Shown: positions 1 through 9,590, numbered from the stretch's first letter. The stretch is 43,271 bases of DNA from Pseudomonadota bacterium (GCA_018672825.1 JABHUE010000160.1:1-43271), one strand, 5' to 3'. Notes: generated by a model not told the origin, from the sequence alone. A program made the numbers and translations.

Positions 1-113
1 CCCGCCTGCCTCGCCGAACATCCCGCTAGTTTTGCAATCTGTCCGTAAGTCGCCACCTTCCCCCGCGGCACCCCCATCACCAACGTATAGATTCGTTGAT
101 AAACTCCGAGCAT
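1..113 (-). CDS. Alkyltransferase-like (MGMT/Atl) DNA-binding protein, 5' part only
   Basis: Reading the minus strand from an ATG at 111-113 gives 37 codons that run off the left edge of the window. The peptide begins MLGVYQRIYTLVMGVPRGKV and continues with ATYGQIAKLAG. This matches the start of the C-terminal domain of O6-alkylguanine-DNA alkyltransferases and of the stand-alone Atl proteins, where a helix is followed by the 'P-x-G-x-V-x-T/S-Y-G-x-I-A' stretch. The protein starts directly at this domain, as Atl proteins do. They bind O6-alkylguanine, lack the acceptor cysteine and flag damage for nucleotide excision repair. The active-site region lies outside the window, so a true methyltransferase cannot be excluded. 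An in-frame TGA four codons upstream fixes the start. It lies 23 bases after the xpt stop, so the two are probably co-transcribed. Confidence 0.72.
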   Translation of the reverse strand, partial: MLGVYQRIYTLVMGVPRGKVATYGQIAKLAGCSARQA

Positions 114-136
114 CTTACAGTATCAGGATCAGCTGG

Positions 137-715
137 CTAAGCGATTACTTCCAGCCCGCCATCACCAAACAATATCTTGGCGAGCGTAACTATCGGCACC
201 TTAAGGTCTGCCAATGCCTCACGACCACCCTCCGAAGGTTTTTCAATCGCACACCCGATCCCGCAAAGACATGCCTGGCTCTCATGGACCAACGATGACA
301 ACGCGCGTAAAGTTGCCCCCGTCGCCAAGAAATCATCGATAACTAAAACTTGATCGCTCGGGCCGAGGAAGCGGCGATCAACCATCAGATCCGAAATCGT
401 TCCGCGTGTTCGGCTGACGGTTTCAGCTACATAGTAAGTACCCGTCATGGAATGCGATTGGCTTTTCCGCGCATATATCAACTGCGCACCAAACTGCTTT
501 GCCACCTGAAGCGCAACCGGAATACCGCTAACCTCAGCTGTGAGAACTCGGGTGACATTACTGATGCGATGATCCCGGAATCGAGTTTCCATTTCCGCAG
601 CCATTCGCTCGGTAATAGCAGGATCAACTTGATGATTTAAGAAACTATCCACTTTGACGATGCCGCCACCAACATGCTCACCCTCGTCTTTAATTCTTTC
701 GATTAACTCTTGCAT
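137..715 (-). CDS. xpt: Xanthine phosphoribosyltransferase
   Basis: The 192-residue protein converts xanthine and PRPP to XMP in cytosolic purine salvage. Its length is close to that of Bacillus-type Xpt (about 194 residues). The PRPP-binding motif VLVIDDFLATGATL lies around residues 123-136. The N-terminal segment LKxR-like helix followed by 'VDSFLNHQVDP' is typical of the Xpt/PurR branch of the PRTase fold and differs from enterobacterial Gpt. A small inverted repeat (AACCC/GGGTT around 726-738) sits just upstream of the start, with no obvious strong Shine-Dalgarno. An Atl-type repair gene follows closely downstream. Function is confident; the exact purine preference is inferred from family membership. 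Confidence 0.9.
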   Translation of the reverse strand: MQELIERIKDEGEHVGGGIVKVDSFLNHQVDPAITERMAAEMETRFRDHRISNVTRVLTAEVSGIPVALQVAKQFGAQLIYARKSQSHSMTGTYYVAETVSRTRGTISDLMVDRRFLGPSDQVLVIDDFLATGATLRALSSLVHESQACLCGIGCAIEKPSEGGREALADLKVPIVTLAKILFGDGGLEVIA

Positions 716-791
716 AATTTAACTTAACCCCGAGGGTTTTCAATCGGCATTAAAAAACTAGCGCGAACACAACAACGTTACACTGGCGATG

Positions 792-1559
792 CTAAACACG
801 TGCCAAAAGATGCTCCAAGGCTATCTCGACTAGTTTTAATGCAGACGGGCTGGATAAACGATGGTCACCATCTTTAATTAACTGCACATTGACATCCTGA
901 CTCTCTAACGCATTAGCAAGATGCAAAGCGGTTTCCCATGGTACCTCAGTATCTTTGCAGCCCTGGATCAGGTTTACGGGCAGGTTGATCGGCAAAGGCT
1001 TATCCAGAACGCAACACGAGTCCCCATCGTCAATGAATGCCTGAGTAAGATCAAATCCCTCCGGATCATACTCGCTTGATAGCCTTATCTTTCCTGTTTC
1101 TCGCAAAGACGCTTTTTGGGTCGACGTTAATTCTTGAGAAATCAACCTTTGCGTAAAGTCAGGTGCGGCGGCAATCCCAATCAGTCCTTTAACTTGTTGA
1201 GAAATCGCAAGAGCAACCCTCAGCATGATCCAGCCACCCATGCTCGATCCAACCAGCACACAAGGGTCTGTGCCGATTTCTCGGACGACCGTTAAAGTAT
1301 CGGTCGTCCATCGACTAATAGATCCTTGATCAAAAACCCCTTCAGACTTTCCATGGGCGGAGTAATCAAGTCTCAAAAAAGCACGTCCCTTAGATTCACA
1401 CCACTTTGCTAAGTATTGCGCTTTCAATCCTTCCATGTCGGACCTAAACCCACCGAGAAAAATTACCCATGGCTTCAACCCCGGCTGTTTCTTGTACGCG
1501 AGCAAACAGTCGTCTTCGGATCGAACCCATTCCAGACTATTGTCTCTAGGTTGCGGCAT
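792..1559 (-). CDS. Alpha/beta hydrolase, ABHD10-like (putative acyl-thioesterase or esterase)
   Basis: This is a serine hydrolase of the alpha/beta fold. The nucleophile elbow GSSMGGW, the acid loop 'GCKDTEVPW' and the catalytic histidine in 'DGDHRLS' are all visible in the expected order. The N-terminal 'FLGGFRSDMEG' oxyanion region and 'LRLDYSAHGKSEG' resemble the ABHD10 family. The mammalian member of that family is a mitochondrial protein reported to hydrolyse S-acylated cysteines and acyl-glucuronides. The open frame extends upstream to 1634. I prefer the ATG at 1559 because GAGGA precedes it and the family starts near here, giving 255 residues. No signal peptide is seen. It is divergent from the leucine operon. 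The substrate is not identifiable from sequence. Confidence 0.8.
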   Translation of the reverse strand: MPQPRDNSLEWVRSEDDCLLAYKKQPGLKPWVIFLGGFRSDMEGLKAQYLAKWCESKGRAFLRLDYSAHGKSEGVFDQGSISRWTTDTLTVVREIGTDPCVLVGSSMGGWIMLRVALAISQQVKGLIGIAAAPDFTQRLISQELTSTQKASLRETGKIRLSSEYDPEGFDLTQAFIDDGDSCCVLDKPLPINLPVNLIQGCKDTEVPWETALHLANALESQDVNVQLIKDGDHRLSSPSALKLVEIALEHLLARV

Positions 1560-1709
1560 GTCTTTTAAATCCTCTTTACAAAGCCGGATCAGGGAAAGGC
1601 TTATTAGATCGGTATAGAAGGTTAAATTTAACAAAAAGTCGCCTCTAAGCCTTTTTGGTTTTAGCGATAATCTTAGGACCAGAACAGTTGTCGTGTATTT
1701 GTCGATAAT

Positions 1710-1739
1710 TAGATTGACGTTTACGTAAACGTCAATCTA
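1710..1739. promoter_or_regulatory. Perfect 30-bp palindrome, candidate LiuR (MerR-family) operator for the leucine operon
   Basis: The 15-base arms are exactly complementary around a centre at 1724/1725, with the core TTGACGTTTAC and its mirror image GTAAACGTCAA. It lies 33 bases upstream of the isovaleryl-CoA dehydrogenase start, in the gap shared with the divergent hydrolase. From memory, the MerR-type regulator LiuR of proteobacterial leucine/isovalerate operons recognises a palindrome with this TTTACGTAAA-type core. The position and downstream genes fit. The regulator gene itself is not in the window, so assignment to LiuR is inference. Confidence 0.7.
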
Positions 1740-1771
1740 GAATTGCGTTCTCAACCTAAAAGTGCCCGCCT

Positions 1772-2944
1772 ATGGCTTCCCACAACGTATCCGGACTTCG
1801 CTTCTCGCATGGAGAGTCGATCAATCTTCTGCGCAAAACCATCGTTGATTTTGCAGCTACGGAAATCGCACCTCGCGCCAATCAAATTGATCGGGACAAT
1901 ACGTTCCCTTCGGACTTGTGGAAAAAATTGGGTGACCTTGGACTGCTGGGGGTCACGATTGATCCTCAATTTGGCGGATCCGGCATGGGCTATCTAGAAC
2001 ATACCATTGCGATGGAAGAGATCAGTCGGGCGTCGGGTTCTGTTGGACTGTCCTACGGCGCTCACTCCAATCTGTGTGTCAATCAAATATTCAGAAACGG
2101 ATCTAAAAGTCAAAAAGAAAAGTATCTCCCTGCCCTTATTCAGGGGACGGACGTAGGCGCACTCGCAATGAGCGAGCACAGCGCAGGTTCCGATGTCGTT
2201 AGCATGCGTCTACGAGCAGATAAGCAAGGTGATCGTTTTATCTTAAATGGGACTAAGATGTGGATTACCAATGGTCCTGATGCAGATACACTGGTGGTCT
2301 ACGCGAAAACTGATCCAGTTGCGGGGTCACGCGGCATAACCGCCTTTATTATTGAAAAAGAATTTTCTGGTTTTTCAGTAGGTCCTAAACTCGATAAACT
2401 GGGTATGCGCGGATCAAACACCTGTGAGTTAATCTTTGAAGACTGCGAAGTACCGGAGACCCAAATATTAGGAGTCGAAAACGCGGGTGTTGGCGTTCTT
2501 ATGAGTGGTCTGGATTACGAGCGTGTTGTGTTGGCGGGGGGACCGCTTGGCTTAATGCAAGCCTGTCTAGATATTGTCCTACCCTACGTTCATGATCGCG
2601 AGCAGTTTGGTCAACCGATTGGCAGTTTTCAAATGATTCAGGCAAAACTAGCCGATATGTACACCGAACTTAATGCATGCCGTGCGTACGTTTATGCGGT
2701 AGCGAGTGCATGTGACGCTGGCGAAACGACAAGAAAAGATGCGGCGGGTGCTATTCTTTATAGTGCCGAACGAGCCACGCAGATGGCACTGCAGGCTATT
2801 CAAATACTGGGCGGCTCTGGATACGTAAACGAGCAAGGCACCGGACGAATTTTAAGAGATGCGAAATTATATGAAATTGGCGCAGGCACAAGCGAAATCA
2901 GAAGAATGCTAATCGCCCGAGAACTTTTCAACGAAAGCGTGTAG
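1772..2944 (+). CDS. ivd: Isovaleryl-CoA dehydrogenase
   Basis: This FAD enzyme oxidises isovaleryl-CoA to 3-methylcrotonyl-CoA in leucine breakdown and passes electrons to ETF. The 390-residue length is normal. In this acyl-CoA dehydrogenase subfamily the catalytic glutamate sits in helix G, and here it is Glu250 in '[19 protein letters not shown]', the isovaleryl-specific pattern. At the usual C-terminal catalytic position the sequence reads [12 protein letters not shown], without the glutamate, again as in IVD. The middle domain '[17 protein letters not shown]' and '[11 protein letters not shown]' are also diagnostic. It is the first gene of a plus-strand operon and starts only 11 bases before the thiolase. 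A perfect palindrome upstream suggests control by a leucine-pathway regulator. Confidence 0.95.
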   Translation: MASHNVSGLRFSHGESINLLRKTIVDFAATEIAPRANQIDRDNTFPSDLWKKLGDLGLLGVTIDPQFGGSGMGYLEHTIAMEEISRASGSVGLSYGAHSNLCVNQIFRNGSKSQKEKYLPALIQGTDVGALAMSEHSAGSDVVSMRLRADKQGDRFILNGTKMWITNGPDADTLVVYAKTDPVAGSRGITAFIIEKEFSGFSVGPKLDKLGMRGSNTCELIFEDCEVPETQILGVENAGVGVLMSGLDYERVVLAGGPLGLMQACLDIVLPYVHDREQFGQPIGSFQMIQAKLADMYTELNACRAYVYAVASACDAGETTRKDAAGAILYSAERATQMALQAIQILGGSGYVNEQGTGRILRDAKLYEIGAGTSEIRRMLIARELFNESV

Positions 2945-2955
2945 GAAACAAAACC

Positions 2956-4143
2956 ATGCAAGATGATCCTATTGTTATCACTGGCGCTGCCCGCACTCCG
3001 ATTGGATCCTTCCAGGGAGTACTCTCAGATGTTTCTGCTACTAACCTTGGCGCCACCGCGATTGCCGCCGCAATCGACCGTTCGGCTATTGAGCCTGAAT
3101 CGGTCGAGGAAGTCATTATGGGTTGTGTTTTGCCTGCAGGCTTGCGTCAGGCTCCCGCCAGACAAGCAGCTCTCGGCGGAGGCTTACCACTCTCGACGCC
3201 GTGCACAACGATTAACAAGATGTGCGGCTCTGGAATGAAAGCCGCCATGCTAGGCCATGATCTTATTGTGTCCGGTAGCGCCGAGATTACCGTCACAGGG
3301 GGTCTAGAGAGCATGAGTCGCGCGCCGTATCTTCTTCAGAAAGCCCGATCAGGCTATCGACTTGGTAACAGCGAAATCCTCGATCACATGTTTGTTGATG
3401 GCCTCGAGGACGCTTATCAGCCTGGAAAGCTGATGGGTCATTTTGCAGAAGACTGCGCCCAGCGTTATAACTTTAGTCGAGAAGACCAAGATGGTTTTGC
3501 GATCGAATCACTGACACGGGCAACCGAGGCTATCGAAAATGGTGCTTTCCGTCGTGAGATTGTGCCAGTATCAGTAACCAAGCGAAATGAAACCATTTCC
3601 GTTGACATCGATCAGCAGCCACTCACCGCAAATATCGAAAAAATACCATCATTAAAGCCTGCATTTCGAAAAGACGGTAGCGTGACGGCCGCAAATTCAA
3701 GCTCAATCTCTGATGGCGCGGCTGCCCTGGTTATGATGAAACTATCTAATGCAGAACGCGGTGGCCATGTACCGCTCGCTCGAGTCTGGGGACACTCAAG
3801 CTTTGCGCAAGAGCCGGGGCTTTTTACCACCGCGCCTATCTTTGCAATCCGCAAGTTACTCGACACGCTCGGCTGGGATACTTCTACCGTTGACTTATTT
3901 GAGATTAACGAAGCGTTTGCGGTTGTTGCCATGGCGGCCATGCATGACCTGCAGATTCCTCACGAAAAGCTGAATATTCATGGAGGGGCTTGCGCGTTGG
4001 GCCATCCTGTCGGCGCCTCCGGTGCTCGAATTATTGTCACACTATTACACGCACTTGAACGAAACGGATTGCGGCGTGGTATTGCCGCACTCTGCATTGG
4101 TGGCGGGGAAGCCACGGCAATGGCGTTCGAGCGAATCGTCTAA
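2956..4143 (+). CDS. Acetyl-CoA acetyltransferase (thiolase)
   Basis: A 395-residue thiolase II. The acyl-accepting cysteine is Cys90 in 'NKMCGSGMKAAM'. The histidine motif is NIHGGACALGHPVGASG, and the second cysteine lies in 'CIGGGEATAMAFE'. 'EINEAF' and 'SDGAAALVMM' complete the family set. Biosynthetic and degradative thiolases are hard to separate by sequence. In this operon it most likely cleaves acetoacetyl-CoA, the end product of leucine degradation, to two acetyl-CoA, or runs in reverse. TAGGAAA just upstream of the ATG is a reasonable ribosome binding site. It is flanked by ivd (11-base gap) and the MCC beta gene (27-base gap). Confidence 0.92.
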   Translation: MQDDPIVITGAARTPIGSFQGVLSDVSATNLGATAIAAAIDRSAIEPESVEEVIMGCVLPAGLRQAPARQAALGGGLPLSTPCTTINKMCGSGMKAAMLGHDLIVSGSAEITVTGGLESMSRAPYLLQKARSGYRLGNSEILDHMFVDGLEDAYQPGKLMGHFAEDCAQRYNFSREDQDGFAIESLTRATEAIENGAFRREIVPVSVTKRNETISVDIDQQPLTANIEKIPSLKPAFRKDGSVTAANSSSISDGAAALVMMKLSNAERGGHVPLARVWGHSSFAQEPGLFTTAPIFAIRKLLDTLGWDTSTVDLFEINEAFAVVAMAAMHDLQIPHEKLNIHGGACALGHPVGASGARIIVTLLHALERNGLRRGIAALCIGGGEATAMAFERIV

Positions 4144-4170
4144 GATTTGCTATCTCCCGCAATCTGATCT

Positions 4171-5778
4171 ATGAATCATTTCAAGAGCCGCCTTGACCCT
4201 AAAAGCGCGGAATTTTTAAATAACCGCGATTTGATGCTCAAAAAGTCAAATGTAATCGCAAAGGCAATAAAAAAATCGAGGCGCGGAGGCAGCGAAAAAG
4301 CGCTCCAGCGACACATATCAAGAGGTAAGTTACTGCCACGGGATCGCATTCAAGCGCTTATCGATCCGGGCAGTGTTTTTCTGGAACTATCCGAGCTCGC
4401 CGGTTGGGCGCTTTACGAGGACGATATTCCATCGGGCGGAATCGTTACCGGCATCGGACAGATTGATCAGCGACCCTGCGTCATCGTTGCAAATGATGCG
4501 ACGGTTAAGGGCGGCACCTACTACCCCATTACCGTCAAAAAACATCTTCGCGCACAAACAATCGCTGCAGAAAATAATTTGCCCTGTATTTATCTCGTTG
4601 ACTCAGGAGGCGCTTATCTTCCTCGGCAAGATGAGGTGTTTCCGGATCGTGAGCATTTTGGTCGGATCTTTTTCAACCAAGCTAACATGTCAGCGCAAGG
4701 TATCCCTCAAATCGCTGTGGTTATGGGTTCGTGCACAGCCGGCGGCGCGTATGTTCCAGCAATGTCGGATCAAGCCATTATCGTTCGGCGGCAAGGGACT
4801 ATTTTTCTCGGAGGGCCACCGCTAGTCAAAGCGGCAACTGGGGAGGAGGTGACATCGGAGGCGCTTGGAGGCGCCGATATCCATACTCGAATCTCAGGTG
4901 TTGCCGACTACCTAGCAGATGATGACCATCATGCACTTCAACTCACTCGACAGGTTATCAAAGACCTTAATCGCCCGGCGATGGCGGTTCAGCCAGCCGC
5001 CAATCCTTTAGTACCGCGTTATCCGATAGAGGAGTTATATGGCGTGGTGCCGGCAGATTCAAGATTGCCCTTTGATATTCGCGAAGTGATCTGTCGGATT
5101 GTTGACGACAGCGACTTTCTAGAATTCAAGGCGCGTTATGGCAAAACGCTCGTATGCACTTTTGCAAAGATCAATGGCTATGCCATCGGAATCATCGCGA
5201 ATAATGGTATTTTGTTTTCTGAGTCGGCGTTAAAAGGCGCTCACTTTATTGAACTGTGCGCCCAACGCGGCATCCCCATTCTTTTTCTCCAGAACATTAC
5301 CGGATTTATGGTGGGAAGTCGGTATGAGCATGGCGGGATTGCACGAGATGGCGCTAAACTTGTCAACGCGGTGGCCTGTGCAAGAGTGCCTAAGTTAACT
5401 GTGATCGTAGGGGGCAGCTTTGGTGCCGGAAACTACGGCATGTGTGGTCGGGCGTATGACCCTCGCTTTTTGTGGATGTGGCCCAACGCCAGAATTTCGG
5501 TCATGGGTGGCGAGACGGCAGCACAGGTGTTAGCCCAAGTTGGAGCCAACAACGGAAAAGACCCCAAGAATCAAGCGACAAAAACCGACGCGCAAAAGTT
5601 GAGATCAAAAATTCTAAAGCAATACGAAGAACAAGGACACCCGATCTATTCAAGTGCACGGCTTTGGGATGATGGCATTATTGATCCTACTGATACTCGC
5701 AAAGTACTGTCGATCGCCTTATCTACGGTCAGTAATGCACCGGTCACTAAGAGTGAGTTTGGCGTTTTTCGAATGTAG
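4171..5778 (+). CDS. mccB: Methylcrotonyl-CoA carboxylase, carboxyltransferase (beta) subunit
   Basis: The 535-residue carboxyltransferase moves CO2 from biotin to 3-methylcrotonyl-CoA, making 3-methylglutaconyl-CoA in leucine degradation. Two crotonase-like halves are visible. The N-terminal one contains '[13 protein letters not shown]' and '[16 protein letters not shown]'. The C-terminal one contains [11 protein letters not shown] and '[20 protein letters not shown]', followed by '[11 protein letters not shown]'. The MCGRAY signature separates MCC and geranyl-CoA carboxylase from propionyl-CoA carboxylase, and the ivd neighbour favours MCC. The biotin-carrying alpha subunit, methylglutaconyl-CoA hydratase and HMG-CoA lyase are absent from this window and must lie elsewhere. 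No clear Shine-Dalgarno precedes the ATG. Confidence 0.93.
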   Translation: MNHFKSRLDPKSAEFLNNRDLMLKKSNVIAKAIKKSRRGGSEKALQRHISRGKLLPRDRIQALIDPGSVFLELSELAGWALYEDDIPSGGIVTGIGQIDQRPCVIVANDATVKGGTYYPITVKKHLRAQTIAAENNLPCIYLVDSGGAYLPRQDEVFPDREHFGRIFFNQANMSAQGIPQIAVVMGSCTAGGAYVPAMSDQAIIVRRQGTIFLGGPPLVKAATGEEVTSEALGGADIHTRISGVADYLADDDHHALQLTRQVIKDLNRPAMAVQPAANPLVPRYPIEELYGVVPADSRLPFDIREVICRIVDDSDFLEFKARYGKTLVCTFAKINGYAIGIIANNGILFSESALKGAHFIELCAQRGIPILFLQNITGFMVGSRYEHGGIARDGAKLVNAVACARVPKLTVIVGGSFGAGNYGMCGRAYDPRFLWMWPNARISVMGGETAAQVLAQVGANNGKDPKNQATKTDAQKLRSKILKQYEEQGHPIYSSARLWDDGIIDPTDTRKVLSIALSTVSNAPVTKSEFGVFRM

Positions 5779-5825
5779 CAAAGTAGGCATGGCTCTTTAC
5801 TCAAAAAATTTTTAAATTAACTCTT

Positions 5826-7034
5826 ATGACGACAAGGAAAAAAACCCATCTGGTGCGAGTGGGCAATATCAATATCGGTGGAGATTCGCCCGTTGTGGTC
5901 CAATCGATGACAAACACAGATACCGCTAACGTCGAAGCCACGTCACGCCAGATTATGGACTTGGCAGATGCCGGCTCAGAAATCGTCAGAATTACCGTAA
6001 ACAATGAACTTGCCGCTCGAGCCGTGCCCGTGATCCACGGACGGTTGCAAGCTCAGGGGTATCAGGTCCCGCTCGTTGGTGATTTTCACTATAACGGCCA
6101 CTCACTCCTCAAGGAATTCGATGATTGCGCAGAAGCGCTAGATAAGTACCGGATTAATCCAGGAAACGTGGGTCAAGGCGACAAGCGTGATGCGCGATTT
6201 TGCGAAATGGTCGAACAGGCCTGTATGAGACAAAAGCCGATCCGAATTGGCGTGAACTGGGGGTCCCTGGATCAGCAACTGCTTGCTTCAAAACTCGATG
6301 AGAATGCCGCAACAAGTAATCCACGGCCATTGTCTCTTGTTACGCGGGAAGCTCTGGTCGACTCTGCTATCAATAGCGCTGAACTTGCACAGCGGGAGGG
6401 GCTCAAACCCAATCAGATCATTCTCTCAGCGAAAGTCAGCGCTGTTAATGAACTTGTTGGCGTTTATGAGACTCTGGCATCACGATCAACTCTGCCACTG
6501 CATTTGGGATTGACAGAGGCAGGAATGGGAGACAAAGGAGTTGTGTCGTCGACCGCAGGGCTAGCGCTTTTATTACACCAAGGTATCGGGGACACGATTC
6601 GGGTCTCTTTAACCCCGCGACCGGGAGAAACGCGCACGCGCGAAGTTCAAATTGCCCAAGAAGTCTTGCAGTCATTGGGTTTACGAAGTTTTGCTCCACA
6701 GGTCACCGCGTGCCCCGGATGCGGGCGCACCACCAGCGACTATTTTCAACATCTTGCCGCAGATGTTCAGACTCACCTTCGCGAAAAGATGAACTCATGG
6801 AAGAGTGAATTTCCCGGATCAGAAACATTGTCCGTAGCGGTCATGGGGTGCGTGGTCAACGGTCCAGGCGAAAGTAAACAGGCCGACATTGGCATCAGCT
6901 TGCCGGGTACAGGGGAAAATCCGGTCGCGCCTGTTTTTCAGGACGGTAAGAAGGTTTGCACGCTACGCGGAGAGAATATCTCGACGCAGTTTATCGACAT
7001 CGTAGAGAAATATGTCCAGAGACGTTTTGGCTAA
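5826..7034 (+). CDS. ispG: 4-hydroxy-3-methylbut-2-en-1-yl diphosphate synthase (GcpE)
   Basis: IspG carries out the penultimate step of the MEP isoprenoid pathway: reductive ring opening of MEcPP to HMBPP using a [4Fe-4S] cluster. The cluster ligands are Cys296 and Cys299 in '[14 protein letters not shown]' and Cys342 in '[16 protein letters not shown]', with Glu349 as the probable fourth ligand or catalytic residue. At 402 residues it is longer than the E. coli enzyme (about 370) and matches the longer form common in other proteobacteria. It follows mccB after 47 bases with no evident terminator, so it may be read through from the leucine operon. It is convergent with fabB. The usual gammaproteobacterial neighbours hisS and rodZ are not here. 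Confidence 0.95.
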   Translation: MTTRKKTHLVRVGNINIGGDSPVVVQSMTNTDTANVEATSRQIMDLADAGSEIVRITVNNELAARAVPVIHGRLQAQGYQVPLVGDFHYNGHSLLKEFDDCAEALDKYRINPGNVGQGDKRDARFCEMVEQACMRQKPIRIGVNWGSLDQQLLASKLDENAATSNPRPLSLVTREALVDSAINSAELAQREGLKPNQIILSAKVSAVNELVGVYETLASRSTLPLHLGLTEAGMGDKGVVSSTAGLALLLHQGIGDTIRVSLTPRPGETRTREVQIAQEVLQSLGLRSFAPQVTACPGCGRTTSDYFQHLAADVQTHLREKMNSWKSEFPGSETLSVAVMGCVVNGPGESKQADIGISLPGTGENPVAPVFQDGKKVCTLRGENISTQFIDIVEKYVQRRFG

Positions 7035-7096
7035 CTCTTTCACACACCAACGGTTTAAATTCTGAAGAATGGACACCTCATCATCTGAAAACGAAT

Positions 7097-8314
7097 TCAG
7101 TCAACATACCGTTGAAAGACCAAAGACGCATTTGTACCGCCAAAACCAAAGCTATTCGACATAACGGTATTCAGTCCGGTGGATTCAGTCGGAACCTGAA
7201 CGATCGGAAATCCTAAGGCCTTCGGGTCGAGGTTTTCGATATTAATCGAGGGCGCAATAAAATCTCCATTCATCATGATCAGCGAATAGATCGCCTCGTT
7301 CACGCCGGCAGCACCGAGTGCATGACCCGTAAGTGATTTTGTCGCACTTATTCGAGGTAGTGAATCACCAAAAACTGACTTGATCGAATCGAGCTCCTGA
7401 ATGTCTCCAACTGGCGTGCTGGTGCCATGAGTATTAATATAATCGACCGATTCCTTAACCTCAGCCAGCGCCAGGTTCATGCACCGAATGGCGCCCTCGC
7501 CAGACGGCTGAACCATATCAAGTCCGTCACTGCTCGCGCCATAACCCACCAGCTCTGCAAAAATATTCGCACCACGCTTTTTCGCGTGCTCTAGCTCTTC
7601 CAACACTAGTAACCCACCACCTCCCGAGATGACAAAGCCATCCCTATTCGCATCGTAGGTCCGGGATGCAGATTGAGGATCATCGTTATAACGTGCGGAC
7701 ATTGCCCCCATTGCGTCAAACAAAACCGATGTTGACCAGTGCAGTTCCTCCCCCCCACCTGCAAATACGACATCCTGCTTTCCCATTTGAATAAGCTCCA
7801 TACCATGCCCAATGCAATGAGCACTGGTCGAGCATGCGGAACTAATAGAATAAGACACGCCTTTAATTGAAAATGCGGTACTTAAGCAGGCTGAATTTGT
7901 GCTCGACATCGTTCGGGTCACCATATACGGTCCTACCCTTTTAACGCCTTTTTCTCTTAAAAGATCAGCTGCGGCGACAATATTCTGGGGCGACCCACCG
8001 CCACTTCCCACAACAATTCCGGTACGAGGATTAGAGATCTGGCTTTCGTTAAGCCCACACCTTTCGAGCGCTTCGCGCATTGCAATATAGTTAAAAGCTG
8101 CTGAATCGCCCATGAATCGCTTCAGCTTGCGATCAATCAGTGCGTCTAAATCAATCTCGATGCTGCCCATTACCTGGGAGCGAAACCCCAATTGCTGATA
8201 CTCTTCTGAAAATTCGATGCCAGACTTCCCCGCACGCAGAGAAGACTCGACCGAGCTTACGTCGTTGCCAATACTGCTTACTATCCCCATGCCGGTTACG
8301 ACAACGCGTTTCAT
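7097..8314 (-). CDS. fabB: Beta-ketoacyl-ACP synthase I
   Basis: This condensing enzyme elongates fatty acids and is specifically needed for unsaturated ones. The 405-residue protein has the Cys-His-His triad: Cys161 in '[14 protein letters not shown]', one histidine in [11 protein letters not shown] and one in '[13 protein letters not shown]'. The glycine-rich C-terminus '[15 protein letters not shown]' is standard. The start codon overlaps the fabA stop by four bases (ATGA at 8311-8314), so the two are translationally coupled, the classical fabA-fabB arrangement of Gamma- and Alphaproteobacteria. Distinguished from FabF by this pairing and by overall similarity to FabB. Confidence 0.95.
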   Translation of the reverse strand: MKRVVVTGMGIVSSIGNDVSSVESSLRAGKSGIEFSEEYQQLGFRSQVMGSIEIDLDALIDRKLKRFMGDSAAFNYIAMREALERCGLNESQISNPRTGIVVGSGGGSPQNIVAAADLLREKGVKRVGPYMVTRTMSSTNSACLSTAFSIKGVSYSISSACSTSAHCIGHGMELIQMGKQDVVFAGGGEELHWSTSVLFDAMGAMSARYNDDPQSASRTYDANRDGFVISGGGGLLVLEELEHAKKRGANIFAELVGYGASSDGLDMVQPSGEGAIRCMNLALAEVKESVDYINTHGTSTPVGDIQELDSIKSVFGDSLPRISATKSLTGHALGAAGVNEAIYSLIMMNGDFIAPSINIENLDPKALGFPIVQVPTESTGLNTVMSNSFGFGGTNASLVFQRYVD

Positions 8315-8829
8315 TTGTCCGCCTCCTGATTATCCGACGTAAACAATCCCACTCGCAAATCTTTACCCGTATAAATTAGTTGATCGTCAACTTCGACACA
8401 TCCATCTGCTACGCCCATATAAAGTCGACGCATCACAACACGCTTCAAGGACACTTTGTATCGAACCCGCTTGTTCTCCGGCTGCACTTGACCTGTAAAC
8501 CGAATCACACCCGACCCCAACGCCCTGCCATGGCCTAGACCCCCTCGCCATCCCAGAAAAAATCCAATCAATTGCCAAAGTGCATCAACTCCCAAACATC
8601 CCGGCATAACCGGGTCATTCTCAAAATGGCACTTAAAGAACCAAAGATCGGGGTGAATATCAAGTTCGGCGATGATCTCACCCTTGCCATATTCACCACC
8701 TTCATCAGAGATATGTGTAATTCTGTCAAACATCAACATCGGCGGAAGCGGTAACTGAGCATTACCGGCCCCAAACATTCGACCGCGCCCGCATTCCAAC
8801 AACTGTTCCTGAGAAAAACTATCTTGCAT
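8311..8829 (-). CDS. fabA: 3-hydroxydecanoyl-ACP dehydratase/isomerase
   Basis: A 172-residue hotdog-fold enzyme that dehydrates 3-hydroxydecanoyl-ACP and isomerises trans-2- to cis-3-decenoyl-ACP, the branch point to unsaturated fatty acids. The catalytic pair is His68 in '[16 protein letters not shown]' and Asp82 in '[11 protein letters not shown]', equivalent to His70 and Asp84 of E. coli FabA. The length matches the family. First gene of the fabAB operon. A TATAAT hexamer on the minus strand (plus positions 8893-8898) lies about 65 bases upstream of the start and is a candidate -10 box, but I do not find a good -35 or a clear FabR/FadR site. Confidence 0.96.
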   Translation of the reverse strand: MQDSFSQEQLLECGRGRMFGAGNAQLPLPPMLMFDRITHISDEGGEYGKGEIIAELDIHPDLWFFKCHFENDPVMPGCLGVDALWQLIGFFLGWRGGLGHGRALGSGVIRFTGQVQPENKRVRYKVSLKRVVMRRLYMGVADGCVEVDDQLIYTGKDLRVGLFTSDNQEADK

Positions 8830-8892
8830 TGCCTTATTTATAATCCCGCTGGGTGGCTGAATAACGTGTTATCCAATTATTACCTTCAATAG

Positions 8893-8898
8893 ATTATA
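8893..8898 (-). promoter_or_regulatory. Candidate -10 box (TATAAT) for fabAB
   Basis: A perfect TATAAT reads on the minus strand in the 107-base gap between fabA and the lutC stop. No convincing -35 hexamer lies 16-18 bases upstream, so promoter status is tentative. Confidence 0.4.
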
Positions 8899-8936
8899 AC
8901 GAGTCGAGAAATATCTGATCGTCCGACCGCTAATCT

Positions 8937-9590
8937 CTAGTCTTTCACGATAAGAACATGTAAACGACGGGGGCCATGGGCGCCATACTGAATAGTCTGC
9001 TCGATGTCTCCGGTCTTCGACGGTCCGGTAATTAAATTGATCGCCCTTTGCGGAAAATGATCGTCTTTACGTAACATTGACCAAACGTCTTCCTGGTAGC
9101 GAACGATTCGTTCACAGTCTGCGATCACAATATGATCATCAGGTAAAAAGTTATGAGACGGCAACAGATCACCTCCCGAGCGCATGACCAGGGTACCGGT
9201 CTCTGCAATGGCCGCGAATGCTTCACTCACTGCAACCCGAGTATTCTTATCAGCACTTTTTTTATAAATAAATACGTTCTCGGACCACACCACTTGATCC
9301 AAACAGGGTCCGGCACCTAAATGAATTTGAGGATCAATCTCTAAACCGTGTAGGTACCGTAGTACTGCTGTCTCAATATCAACTCGCTTAATGAGTTCAT
9401 AGGTGCCATGAACCGCAACATGCTTTTCACAAAATCGAGTCAAATTATCGTCAGTGAATTTAGGCTGAATTTGCGGAGCCGTAGATTTCAATCGAGCCCT
9501 TAACTCTGAAGTTCGCTGGCTCGTCTTTGGCTCCCCCGCAGTCAATGACTTCCGAATATTGTTCAGGATCTCAAGGCGTGCCTCACTCAT
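8937..9590 (-). CDS. lutC: Lactate utilization protein C (LUD domain)
   Basis: This LUD-domain protein is the third subunit of the LutABC iron-sulfur L-lactate dehydrogenase complex. The open frame extends to 9707, but the ATG at 9590 starts the family-typical 'MSEARLEILNNIRKSL', has GGAG upstream and overlaps the lutB stop in an ATGAGTGA arrangement. That gives 217 residues, normal for LutC. The C-terminal part shows 'IAETGTLVMRSGGDLLPSHN', 'HIVIADCERIV' and 'LITGPSKTGDIEQT...GAHGPRRLHVLIV', the conserved end of the family. It is the last gene of the minus-strand lutABC operon. Confidence 0.9.
   Translation of the reverse strand: MSEARLEILNNIRKSLTAGEPKTSQRTSELRARLKSTAPQIQPKFTDDNLTRFCEKHVAVHGTYELIKRVDIETAVLRYLHGLEIDPQIHLGAGPCLDQVVWSENVFIYKKSADKNTRVAVSEAFAAIAETGTLVMRSGGDLLPSHNFLPDDHIVIADCERIVRYQEDVWSMLRKDDHFPQRAINLITGPSKTGDIEQTIQYGAHGPRRLHVLIVKD

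Noticed and set aside
32-298. Plus-strand open frame opposite xpt and the Atl-like gene
   Set aside because: It lies antisense to two recognisable genes, has a proline-rich low-complexity start and resembles no family.
4171-5778. Propionyl-CoA carboxylase beta subunit
   Set aside because: The MCGRAY signature and the ivd neighbour support methylcrotonyl-CoA carboxylase instead.
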